Assembly (NCBI RefSeq): GCF_964204645.1
Contig: NC_134036.1
Span: 5,221,600 to 5,285,599, forward strand
Reading direction: 5' to 3'
Length of the DNA stretch: 64,000 nucleotides
Origin: Tubulanus polymorphus
Lineage: Eukaryota; Nemertea; Palaeonemertea; Tubulaniformes; Tubulanidae
Every line of letters begins with the position of its first letter. The stretch's first letter is position 1. Both the position numbers and the translations under genes were made by a program. Of the stretch, positions 41,401-51,328 are shown piece by piece. Below the pieces are notes generated by a model that ran no database searches, was not told the DNA's origin, and was given only the letters and a program-made list of their open reading frames with translations.

Positions 41401-41605
41401 CGCGCGTAAACGAAGGGTAATTCGGTGAAGCGATGTAACCGGACGTAGAATCTACAGGGTACCACGTGTTGTTACAAGACGAACTTACCGTCACAGACGA
41501 TTCCTCGATAGAGTCTGCGCGATCAGCGCAAGCGATGCGAACTCGACAGACGATCAGCGACGCTATAAACAGCGCTCTCAGTCGCTGCTCCATACCGAAC
41601 ATCAT
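35450..41605 (-). CDS. Receptor gene 4: CUB / C-type lectin / LDLa / LRR 7TM receptor, GRL101-like, with a GC-AG intron
   Basis: Exons are 41605-40385, 40154-38778 and 38701-35450, giving about 1,949 residues. Introns are 230 and 76 bases, with phase 0 joins. The first intron appears to start GCAAGT, not GT. No phase-0 GT donor exists near the exon end, while GCAAGTACT aligns with the GTAAGTATC donor of gene 1. Domain order is as in genes 1-3. Helix 3 ends TRYRY, the paralogues having TRHRF, and the end of helix 7 has NPLLYT. The second exon is the most divergent of the four: it lacks parts of the loop sequences shared by genes 2 and 3. The second CTLD-like domain resembles gene 1, and the helix 4-5 region (PIPYFG) resembles gene 2. 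Start choice follows the conserved MEQRLRALF signal peptide. Confidence 0.86.
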
Positions 41606-42641
41606 CGCTGCGACAGAATGAACGAAATTCGCCAAGTTTAACACAATTGTTTTTTGGTCAGATCACGATCCGATTTCATCCAATCAGAAAATTCGCTCCG
41701 CCGAGTATATAATTCTTCATATACTTCCTTTAAAAATAGTATTTTGCAAATTCAACCGAAGTAAAAAGTAATAACGCAACAGAATAAGGAATCCTCGATT
41801 TTCGCAGTTATTCTTATCTCGGTTTGTGCAACTTTTTAATCTATTTATCTTGTTAATCTAATCATCAAACCTCATACACTGAAAACACCCGAGTTTTACC
41901 CGAGCAGAAATATTCAAATCTGAATTTCCGATTCGATATTACAACGAATTCATTTAATCAAATCATTTTTTTTCTGCACGTAGATTACGGTCGCGTTAGT
42001 TAAATATTCAAATCGCCGATATCAGATGAAAAATTGAATTCTACTCAATTTCATTGAGCACGAATCTCTGACATGAGGCTCGTCGAGTGTCGCAGATGTC
42101 GCAATGAAACGTTTAACCTAAAAAACGCATCAAATTTAGAAATTTTTAGCACACGCATTGCATCTGCAATTAGCGATTTCCCTCGAAGTGTCGCCTATAC
42201 TTTGGCGACTTCTGTTGTGTGCATTTGTTGCGTAGGAATTATCTTAGACTAATGCCACATCATCTGAACTGTCACTAAACACCCAACGAATCGTACAATT
42301 TGAAAAGAAATTGAAATAACTGTTTGTTTGGTATAGATGATAGCAGAATTCGCGTTGAAAAATGTATTCGGTCAAAATGAAAAGTCTACGTTTATTGGTA
42401 TTTTCTAGAGAATCGTTTGCTTGCATTTGCGTTGAAACAACTGAAATGAAAATTTGTTTCGAAGGATTTCTCACTGATGATATCGGCACAATTCTCCGGA
42501 TTCCAAGCTACATATAGGTTGTAAACATAGCTTCATCCGTATCTGAAACATCTTGCATATCTCAGCGTTTTCTGGAATCGACTGTAACCTAGGGCGATAC
42601 TGCATATGTATTACAGCAACGAGCAATGAGCTAAACGCCTC

Positions 42642-42712
42642 GAGGCAGTTACTGTATAAATGGTATAAACTTTCTGAACACGAAAGCGGTTTTCAGTATA
42701 TACTCATGTACC
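42642..42712. promoter_or_regulatory. Conserved upstream block, copy 4
   Basis: This is the most divergent copy of the AGTTACTGTA and GGTTTTCAGTATAT block. It is still recognisable at the same place in the unit. Confidence 0.3.
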
Positions 42713-42807
42713 CGTCTAGATCAAATAAATTCTCACTGATTTCGTGCTCTTTGGTCCTACAGAAACAAGCATCTTAGCCCCTCAGCATCTCAACCGTTAT
42801 CCGGGGC

Positions 42808-42911
42808 CCGGTTTTATAGACTGGTATCAACTTGAACCCGGGGGTTAACTCGATTCATTTTCAAACAAGTTAACCCCTGGATTCAAAGTTAATATCAGCC
42901 CATAAAATTGG
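42808..42911. repeat. Foldback (hairpin) element, MITE-like
   Basis: Two arms of about 45 bases are imperfect inverted copies: CCGGTTTTATAGACTGGTAT at the left end and ATATCAGCCCATAAAATTGG at the right end, with GGGGGTTAACTCG and AAGTTAACCCC facing a short AT-rich loop. The element is absent from the corresponding places in units 2 and 3, so it probably inserted into unit 4. No transposase is present. Confidence 0.6.
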
Positions 42912-43545
42912 ACACATATTATCGAACTAATTTATCTGTAGGTTTCACGAAACCTTAGTTTAAAATACTGCATACTCTTTTCCATACTTTGCACAATTTC
43001 AAACCTGCCAGTTTTCAGGGATGGAAGACGTGATAGATATTCATTTTCGCGGAAAAACCGAGGCCTCAACGCCGGCATAAAAGACTAGTTGAACCTTTAC
43101 GTCATAAGTCTTTGGAATTTAGAAAATTTAATGCATTATGCTCATGTCTGGGTACGAGTTTTATCGGATTGAGTTCCATACAATGTTCACTGCATCTGAG
43201 GCGGCTTAGAAAATATCGTAAAACTATCCGTTATTGAGACGCTAAGTAATATATCTCTATATGCGCGGATACTTCATTGTGTGGACATTCTTCCGAACAA
43301 CTTTCGAAGTTGTGAATTACAAGAAAATTAAATTGTCACATTTTGTCATTTAGGTTTAAACATTTCTTCGTAATATAAAATGGGTAAAGAAACGGCGCAC
43401 AATTGCCCATCAATATTGGGTTTGTGGCCATTTACATATCGGGCTCGCAACCCCTTATCGGGAGGGAGCGCGAAGGCCAATGCCGTCGGGTATCTCACTT
43501 TTACTTGATTGAACATAGAATTATTCTAAGTTGTTATTTTTTCAG

Positions 43546-43675
43546 ATTTGTCATTCCTCACCATCTCATCATCACCAGGAACTGATTTCTGCCAATACCG
43601 CCTGGCCGATTGAATAAACACTTTTGACTATGGACATTTCGAAATAATCCATGATGCTCCACACATACATTTCTG
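43546..43675 (+). other. Conserved exon-like block, copy 3 (plus strand)
   Basis: The block is 130 bases, preceded by TTTTTTCAG and followed by GTGAGT. It matches 23422-23548 and 33300-33426. The frame that is open in those copies has a stop here, which favours a non-coding exon. Confidence 0.35.
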
Positions 43676-44463
43676 GTGAGTAGATTTATCGTCGTTTAAT
43701 CCACTGGACATTCACAGCTGATTTTTAACCGGAGGGAAATAGCTGTTAGAATTTATGTGGAAAGTTTCGTCCATCCGCTCATAGCTTTTAAGAAGTACAG
43801 GCAGAAAATGAGAAAAATCTCTATAGATTTTTTTTTCCCATTCTACTATTTGATGACTGGCCTCGTTTGTAGTTATGTATATCGCCCTTCAGCATCCGAG
43901 TTCAACGTTTATAGAACTAAAAGCCGCGAGTGATGCATGTGTTTATGCTTATCATCATAGTTGAACCTGCTTAATTACAATCGTGTTCTGTACAAAGATT
44001 TCACTTTTATGCGTTATTGGAAATCCTACCAGACCGATCGATTTTTTTGTGCTAAAAAATTATCAAAAAATCGTATTGATTCTACCGTACCCATGCTTCT
44101 TCATTATATCCACCGTACTTCGTAGGGGGAAAATTGGTTTTTTTGATCCGCGATTTCTCATTTTTCTATGGCAAACGATTGCCGATCAGTTTTACGTCGA
44201 TATCACATTTCTCTATTTGTCCGTGTAATAAGCTCACAAGGGACCTAAATCTGTTTACTATAACTTAATTCCCGAGTTTCGTGGCTGGAGATTGATCGAC
44301 GATCATAACTTAGTACATAGTCAATTTTCAGTTTTCTGGTGCCCATAGTGGTATATCAATCGCTGTTACACCCAAGGCGTATTGTGCCAGTTCGTTGTTT
44401 TGATCCATGTCACCTTTTGGAAAATCTTCACGGACAAATCCTATACAGTGAACAAGCCGATCA

Positions 44464-44489
44464 TTTATTCATTTACTCTCAATTTTATT
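44464..44489 (-). terminator. Polyadenylation signals of cystine-knot gene 1
   Basis: Two AATAAA signals lie on the minus strand (TTTATT at 44464-44469 and 44484-44489), about 160-180 bases after the stop codon at 44647. The second sits in a CAATAAAA context shared with the other two knot exons. Confidence 0.5.
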
Positions 44490-44646
44490 GAGTCTAACTA
44501 TAACACGGGTTTTGACGACTGAGTTACAAATATACATTTAATTCGAGCTTAGTCAGTCAGTAACCTGTGACTGTTGTGACGGTTTCATAATCGGATCCCA
44601 AATCGGCATAAGTATATCCAATTATAAAACTGATCATCACCGACGT

Positions 44647-45188
44647 TTAGGAACATGTTCCGGCGCTACACTTGTTGCTGCAACACTCACTATCAACCGA
44701 ACACCACAGGCCGTTTTTGGTGCAACCTATATTTAAAAAAAAAACAACACATTTTCTGTTCGATTTAGAAATACTCGAACCCATACCGCGGATGTAGGAC
44801 CGGTGACTATAACGACGATGAGGGTGACGGATGTCCCTTATTCATGTCGATTTTTTCAGAGATACCAATACGAACAGTAGATTAGGAAACGCGTACATAA
44901 GTACAATATTGCACGTCAATTAAATTGGTTTTTACGTCGGAATATATGTAACTGCTTTTATCTCTGAAATGCAGTTCATCAAACTAATTCGTTTAACCCA
45001 TAAACAACTAGTGAATATTGAACAATAATTACTACTTTTATTTAAACTATTCACTCAATCCTCGGAGATTGTGTTTTGTATTTCCCTAGTCGTTACTCAC
45101 TCCATGACTCTGCAAACGACGCAGCACTGACCACAATCACAACAACAGCACAGAGGCGGTTTAGCAAATACGAAAGCATTTTTGTCAC
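44647..45188 (-). CDS. Secreted cystine-knot peptide gene 1 (C-C-CC-C-C framework)
   Basis: Two coding exons lie on the minus strand. Exon 1 (45188-45101, ATG at 45179) encodes a 26-codon leader with a basic N-terminus and a hydrophobic core (VVVIVVSAA), a typical signal peptide. It ends before a full-consensus GTGAGTAACG donor in phase 1. Exon 2 starts after TATAG at 44726 and stops at 44647. Together they give 52 codons plus stop. Exon 2 holds six cysteines spaced C-x6-C-x5-CC-x3-C-x4-C, the inhibitor-cystine-knot layout. No propeptide lies between leader and knot, unlike cone-snail O-superfamily precursors. The acceptor of exon 1 (TTCTAG, 45189-45194) implies an upstream untranslated exon, probably ending at 45723 before GTAAGC. 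The intron is 374 bases. The role is unknown; secretion is likely. A toxin, neuropeptide-like or antimicrobial role cannot be told apart from sequence. Confidence 0.72.
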
Positions 45189-45722
45189 CTAGAATTTGAA
45201 TTGATTACCGTTACGTTGGTGTAACACGTGTAAAGATTCATCGTCACTCATTTGTTTTTTTTCCTTGTTATATGTTAACACTAACCGTGGATCATCGTCA
45301 TAGATTCGAATGAAAATCGTAATAGAGATATGATGCAATAAGGAGTTTTGAATATAGTATAGAATTGACTAGAACAGTATCACTCGTAGTCGAATGAAAA
45401 AAAAACACTCTAATCCTTGTTAAACTTAAAAGTCCAGCAATAGAATTCCATACGATTAAATCTATTACAGCGAAACCACTGCGATTTGGGTGTTGACAGC
45501 CATCGTCACGTGGTTCAAAATTCTAAAAAGACTTTTAAGAAATCTTAAAGCGGGATACACTGTTGCCACTTTTCCCTAATGCTCGTTTATATCCAATCTT
45601 AACCCAAAACACAAACAGACCAGCGACAAATTTACACAAGATTCGAACTTAAAAATCATGAAAATAACGAAATGGTTAATCTCTCTTACTCATGTAATAT
45701 GTTTATACGGTGTTTTGCTTAC

Positions 45723-45800
45723 CCGAGTCGTTTCTTCGAATGTATTCAAATTCAAACGTCGAAATGGAAATTACCTTCGTTCGTTTTGTCGAGTCAGAAC
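45723..45800 (-). other. Probable 5'-UTR exon end of cystine-knot gene 1
   Basis: A GTAAGC donor on the minus strand starts at 45722. The corresponding place upstream of knot gene 2 has GTAAGA at 52263. Surrounding sequence (GTCGA-TCTTCGAA type) is shared between the two places, offset by about 6.54 kb. The 5' boundary of the exon is not visible, so the end coordinate is nominal. Confidence 0.35.
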
Positions 45801-47960
45801 CGAATGAATGAAACACGTTTCGTGTGATATTTTATTCGAAATTTCATGAATCATGCAATGATTGCACAGCTTGATATATGGTTGAAACTGATATCAGTGT
45901 TTTGTTAAACTAAATCGATGCGCACCCGTTATTTCTCACTAGCCATTGAAGGCCATTTTAATAATTTTGCTCCATAGACCATCCCGGTAGACATTATTTC
46001 GTCTATCACCAGTTCCCTCTAATTATGTTACCGTATAGGTATCACGTGCATTGACGGTTGGGAGGATATCGGGATTATTTAGAAGTTGGTTAGTTTTCTG
46101 TTTATTGCAGCGCTAGTTCGTTAAAACGAAATTGAAGAATTTTATTTACATCAGTCCGTATTTTTCTTAGATGTGCCCTTATAAGTTAATGAAACATTTT
46201 AGGCCCGTGAGGGGGGAATTTTCTTTAGTTCCCGTTATCACGCTGTACTTCATAAAATAAAGAATCAATCCAGCTGCAACTTTTTCCTCAACATCCATTA
46301 TTTATGCGTAGATGTGCTGTTGAAATTACCAGAATTATTCGATTGAAATTAGTTATTCAGCTAGAATTATTTAAGCGAAATTCGGTTATGTTTTATGGGC
46401 GGCTTAAAAAGAAGAAATTTCGATCAGTTTCGACCAGACATATAAACTTAGATCAATAATGCTAGATTGCACGATCAACACGTCATCACGAGATTGAAGT
46501 GTTGAATAAATTTAGGCAGACGAATATTTAATCACCTGTTGCGCGTTAGTTTCCGGTTACTGAAATTTCTGCTCGGCGAACAATCATCGTCAATTGGATG
46601 AGCACAGGTGGTATTCCTGTCGAATGGCCCTGTATTTCTCAGTAGCAGAGGGAATCTATGAAAAGCCAAACCTTTAGTAATGAGTAGTCCACAACCAAAA
46701 TACATAAACAGTCTTTGAAATAATTCAAAATAGCGGAGTATTATAAAATTCAGAACAATTATTCATGATATTGCGGTATTATATTTGTATACGTCGGTGA
46801 GAGATTTGTAAATGCATTCCTGTTAATCGCTTAGAGAACAAGCGATGTAACCTCTTCCCCTCGCCCAAAAGTCCCTAATATCCTCATATCCGTAAATACG
46901 CGTGATATCTAGACGGTAAGAAAATCTGAAGACAATTCGGTGACGGATTGGGTAAATGCATGTCGGGTTGGTCCAGGTGGTGGAATGATTCGAATACCTT
47001 TGTACAGGATAGGTACAACGATAATATTCTTCCAAAACGACTGAAAACAAAGATTTCTAATTGAAATATGTTGAGTGTTGACCATGAATTATACTGCAGT
47101 TAGAATACGTGTATCTGCCAATGAAACTGCACAAATTTCAATTTACGATTGTGCCAATTATCGTGATATCATTAGAACATTCATTCCGGTGGCAAGATTT
47201 TTTTTTATCATAATGTGATTTAGAGCTAATACATTTACGCTTCAATAATCACCTACTTGAAATATATCTAACTGGAGCGGGTGATGTTGTGTAAGACTGT
47301 GGTTGTTTAGGGGCAGGGTCCTGCCCTGGACGCTGGGGGGGGGGCTCATTAAGTATTGAGTATTAAGTAAGGGCTTGATCGATGTGGTTGACTCCAAGAA
47401 AAGAATATTTGAAATATCGGAAATTTATTGACACTCATCGCCTCAACGTAATCGTTCAAACTTTTGTCCAGGAACAAGACGTTGTATCATAGAGTTGAGC
47501 ACTTTCTCCTCGCTTTATATTCCAAGTGGCAACGACAATTTTGATAAATACATGAACTTGCCGTTAGAAACGAGATGCAGTTTATAATTTGTGAGAGTGA
47601 GTTTTTAAATTTGTTTTGAAAAAAGATTTCTCGTTGACGAAATCTGCACATTTCTCTGGTTTCAAAGCTATATAAAGGCGTTGAGCATAGCTTCACCCGT
47701 ATTTGAAATATTTCGCACATCTCAGCACTTTCTGTGAATCGACTGTAACGGTGTGAGATGTTGAGTAGATAACCAGTTGATGAAACGCTGTTCCGTGTTG
47801 TGACGATGTGTAGAGAATCACATCCTAATATGACGAAACATTAAGTCCGAAAAGTGTTTAAATGGGATTAAAAGGTTGAACTCGTTATGGAGTGCCGTGC
47901 AATTTTCGACTTGTAGGTTATCTCACTCAGGTAACCACCTATACTTAATTCAACGTTGAA
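45801..47960. other. Upstream region of cystine-knot gene 1
   Basis: No coding sequence is recognised. Parts resemble 52270-53100 upstream of knot gene 2, for example CACGATCAACACGTCATCACG at 46472-46492 and 53023-53043. This is a long conserved non-coding string and a promoter or enhancer candidate. A G-run lies at about 47332-47342. Confidence 0.4.
46460..46495. promoter_or_regulatory. Conserved upstream string of the knot genes, copy 1
   Basis: CACGATCAACACGTCATCAC is kept exactly at 46472 and 53023, inside a longer CTAGA-TGCACG context, although flanking DNA has diverged. It contains ACGTCA, a CRE-like core. A regulatory role is inferred. Confidence 0.35.
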
Positions 47961-48450
47961 TTATTCTAATTTTTTTTCAGATCTGTCATTCCTCACTTTT
48001 TCACTCATCATCAGAAACTGTTTGCTGCCAATACCGCGAGGAAGATTGAACGAATACTGTGGATGGACACCAGACGTTTAAAAATAATCCTTGATGCTCT
48101 ACACAGGAATATCTGGTGAATAGATTTATTTTTGTTTAATCCACTGGATATACACAGCTGATATTTTGTCGTCAGCTCTTAGCCACTAGGAAGTACTGGG
48201 TTAAAATTAGCAAAATATCAACGAACCCTTCAGCATCCAAGTTAAAGAACTTAAAAGTGCCAGTGATGATACATATTACAATGTTATCATCGTAGTTGAA
48301 CCTGCTTACTTACAGTGTTGTTGAGTACAAAGGTTTTATTTCTATATGTTATTATTGCGAAGCCTACCAGAACAGATGGACTCTTTGTGCTCGAAAGTAT
48401 AATATTAATTCTTTCCTCATATAGCGCACTTGTACAAAGCGTAATCAGTT
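47961..48450 (+). repeat. Orphan copy of the receptor-upstream plus-strand module
   Basis: The exon-like block at 47981-48115 (TTTTTTTCAG before, GTGAAT after) and the following sequence match the modules at 23422, 33300 and 43546. No receptor gene lies next to it, so the module was duplicated alone or its receptor gene was lost. The donor is weaker, and the frame open in copies 1-2 is interrupted. Confidence 0.45.
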
Positions 48451-50120
48451 TACATCCGTATAGAATAATAGATATGAGCTCATAAAGGGTTATTTGAAAC
48501 GCTTGGAGAATGAATACGAAGTTGGAATTGACAGGTGAGATTAATTGCGGTAATAAACTTTTCTAAGTAACTAAGTTTTCAAGTTAAACATTGTACTGAT
48601 GGACTTAGTCTAAAACTAAGGGGCTGCTTGTTCCAAAGTGCTGTAAATTGAAATGTCCTGTCACCTATTGCATTGGTTTTAAGATTGGCTTAACCAGACG
48701 ACTTGTATGTTGCTAAGAGCGGAGAGATCTGGTGGATGCATAGTCAGATAAAATAGACCGCGGATACTTTGTTCCCTGGTAGTTTAGGCATTTATATGTC
48801 AGTAGCAGCACTATCCATCCTAGTTGAAACTATACTCAGTTAGTTCATTCAACCGAACCCATGGTCTATTTTGTTGTATCCCCGGTACTTCGTTGGGGGA
48901 AATATTGGCTTGATTTAAGACACGATTTCTCATTTGCTCAACAGTTTTGCATCAATATCGGATCACAAAAAAATGTTTGTTAAACAAAACAAGGGCTTCA
49001 CATCGTTGTCAGTGAACGAAATATGATATGGAATGTTTCTGCGATGAATATACAAATATATTATTGTTCATTCAAGAGTCCCTATAAATCTAAGTCTACC
49101 GGTACGAATATTTAGATGAGCCACTATAATTTGGAGTTCGTATTATTTGTGACGGTGTAGACATCGTGCGGCAATTTACACAATTCATAAATGAATAAAC
49201 AATTTAATTCATGTACATTGAACAATGTACGCCTTACATTCTATTTCTACCTATTAAACAACCTATATCAGGCGAGTGTTGAGTTCATGCTTGAAGACCA
49301 GTAGAAAAAAGGTCGAATTGACAAATCTATTTCTCAGTCGACATACATACGTCAAATGCGAGATATCTCGTTATACGTGCCGCTTACAATGGTATTGAAG
49401 AATAGGTAGCTGCTTCAATTCGACACCATCGTCTGAATCAATGCATTTTTTTGTATTTTTATGAGTGATGATTTTTCTGGTATGTTAGCTGACCAGTCGG
49501 TATATAATCGCTGGATGTATGGCAAACAGACGAATAAGCAATTTTGTCGAACACGGGCTGAATATACCACCAAAATCACCGTATTTTTAGTTTGTTTGTG
49601 CTGATTTGTTATAGATCGAACTCTTACTTAGCTAGTCGATAATGGTCGATAGCGTTTCTCCTTTATAGGAAACCATCGAATATAATATACGAATTTACAT
49701 ATCCGTTGTATACGGGGAATTAATCAAATACATGATGAAATGTCTAACATGGTTCGAATATGGTGAATGGACGGCATGATTTTTTTTGTGAACCGTCGAG
49801 CATTTTGTTTATGTGTTTGCTTAAGATGATCGGATGTGTTTACCCGAATAGCTGTCACTCGGACATGTATTGCAAAGGTAATAGCGCAACAATGACACCA
49901 AACGTCCGCACGTGGGGATTGAAATGGACCATTTAGAAATGTCAGATTATTATTATATTGTATTTTCGTAGTCGGAATTTAGCATAAGGGATAAACGCGC
50001 GACAGGAATCGGCGGTTATTGTCTACTACTGCGGATGAAACGGCGCATCCTATTGATCACTGTGAAAACATCCACGGAAAAATCATAAACTATCTAACAA
50101 CCCGATAGCTGATTTATATA
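48451..50120. other. Region between the orphan module and the knot-exon cluster
   Basis: This is AT-rich DNA in which I see no gene, RNA or clear repeat. The last few hundred bases begin the DNA shared with the 3' flank of the knot exons. Confidence 0.45.
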
Positions 50121-50127
50121 CTGACAG

Positions 50128-50133
50128 TTTTAT
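50128..50133 (-). terminator. Polyadenylation signal after the orphan knot exon
   Basis: AATAAA on the minus strand lies in the same GATTCAATAAAACTG context as the signals after knot genes 1 and 2, about 160 bases after the stop codon at 50294. Confidence 0.5.
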
Positions 50134-50293
50134 TGAATCTAATTATAACACGAGATTTGACAACTGAGTTACGAATATAAATTCAAGTCGAGCTTTCTAA
50201 TAGTCAGTCAGTAACCTGCCTGTGGTTCAGTTTCATAATCGGATATTTCGCAAACCACCACAGGTATTTTCCATTTGAAATTATCACCAACGA

Positions 50294-50385
50294 TTAGGAA
50301 CATGATCCCACTTTACAATTATTGCTGCAACACTGAGAATCAACAGTACATCCCACGGTATTTGGAAGGCAACTCAAATGCTGAC
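50294..50385 (-). CDS. Orphan cystine-knot exon, possible alternative terminal exon
   Basis: On the minus strand the exon follows an AATGTAG acceptor at 50386 and ends in TAA at 50294. In the same phase as the exon 2s of the two complete genes it is open throughout and has six cysteines spaced C-x6-C-x5-CC-x3-C-x4-C. It carries four extra codons before the first cysteine. A polyadenylation signal follows at 50128. No signal-peptide exon is visible between this exon and the next knot exon at 50773. It could be spliced to the leader exon at 51247-51328 as an alternative last exon, or it may be a stranded duplicate. The paralogous exon lies about 470 bases upstream, and the shared DNA extends beyond the exon on both sides. 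Confidence 0.58.
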
Positions 50386-50586
50386 CTACATTTCAAAAAA
50401 GCATTACATTCTAAATGGAATTTGAAGTGAAACAAATTTTCGAAACACTCGAGCCCCTACCCCAGGCGTAGGACCGGTGGTCATTCCGACGATGTGGCTG
50501 ATGGAGATCAATGTCGAATAGCCTTACAAACAAATGGCTACACTGAAGGCTAGGAAATCATAAACAGCTAAAATCCCGATAAATGA

Positions 50587-50608
50587 TTTATTTACTCGCA
50601 GTTTTATT
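50587..50608 (-). terminator. Polyadenylation signals of cystine-knot gene 2
   Basis: AATAAA occurs on the minus strand at 50587-50592 and 50603-50608, about 165-185 bases after the stop at 50773. The second copy has the same context as the other two knot exons. Confidence 0.5.
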
Positions 50609-50772
50609 GAATCTAATTATAACATGAGATGTGAAGAATGAGTTACAAATATGAACTCAATTCGCGAAGTTTCAAACTCAGACGGTAATCTGACTGTGCT
50701 TCAGTTTCATAATCAAATGTTTCCCAAACCACCACAGGTATATCCCATTACAATCCAAATAATCACCAACAA

Positions 50773-51328
50773 TTAGGAACATGTTCCCGCGGTACAATTA
50801 TTGCTGCAACACACAGCGTCATTATTGCACCACGTGGCTTTTGAAAGGCAACCTATATTTCAAAAAAGCATGAAATTCTGAATGGAATTTGAAGTGAAAC
50901 ACATTTGCCCTTAATTTCTAGAAAAACTCGAACCCCCATCCCAGGTGTAGTACCGGTGGTCATTCCGAAAATGTGGGTGATAGCGATTCATTTCGATTAT
51001 TCAGAAATACACATATGTATACATGAGTCTAGGATATGCGTGTCCATAAGAACAATATTGTACGTCAATTAACTTGATTTTCGTCAGAACACAAGTTATT
51101 TATAATAGCTCTGAAAACTAATTCATCAAACGAATCCGTCCAACGGAAAAAATCAACTTCTGAATGTTAATTGATAATTGCGACTTTAATTTTATTTTTC
51201 ACGAAATCCTTCGAAATTGCGTATCATTTTCCCAGTCGTTACTCACCTTCTGCCAAATACGCGGCACTGACCATAATCAGAACAGCAGCAAAAACACGAT
51301 TTATCAAATACGTCGCCATTTTTGTAAC
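50773..51328 (-). CDS. Secreted cystine-knot peptide gene 2 (C-C-CC-C-C framework)
   Basis: Exon 1 (51328-51247, ATG at 51319, AAAAATGGC context) encodes a 24-codon signal peptide with hydrophobic core AAVLIMVSAA. It ends before GTGAGTAACG in phase 1. Exon 2 follows an AATATAG acceptor, starts at 50852 and stops at 50773. The total is 50 codons plus stop. The knot region has C-x6-C-x5-CC-x3-C-x4-C with a short SNN-type loop, and the peptide ends one residue after the last cysteine. Leader, splice sites, intron position and framework match gene 1, while loop residues differ, as expected of a diversifying secreted peptide family. The intron is 394 bases. The acceptor TTCTAG before exon 1 and the GTAAGA donor at 52263 suggest an untranslated first exon. 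The target and tissue are unknown. Confidence 0.72.

Larger units (their letters stand above)
41606..44460. other. Upstream flank of receptor gene 4
   Basis: It resembles the DNA upstream of genes 2 and 3 but is more divergent. It holds the conserved block at 42642-42712, a foldback repeat at 42808-42911, the exon-like block at 43546-43675 and a leader-like short frame at about 43809-43930. Otherwise no gene is seen. Confidence 0.5.

Noticed and set aside
44648-44660. Perfect palindrome around GGAACATGTTCC at the end of the knot exons
   Set aside because: It lies in the coding sequence of the conserved C-terminus. A p53-like or hormone-response-like site is better explained by codon constraint.
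46823-47050. 75-codon minus-strand frame upstream of knot gene 1
   Set aside because: It lacks a signal peptide and the C-C-CC-C-C pattern, and no matching frame is seen upstream of knot gene 2.
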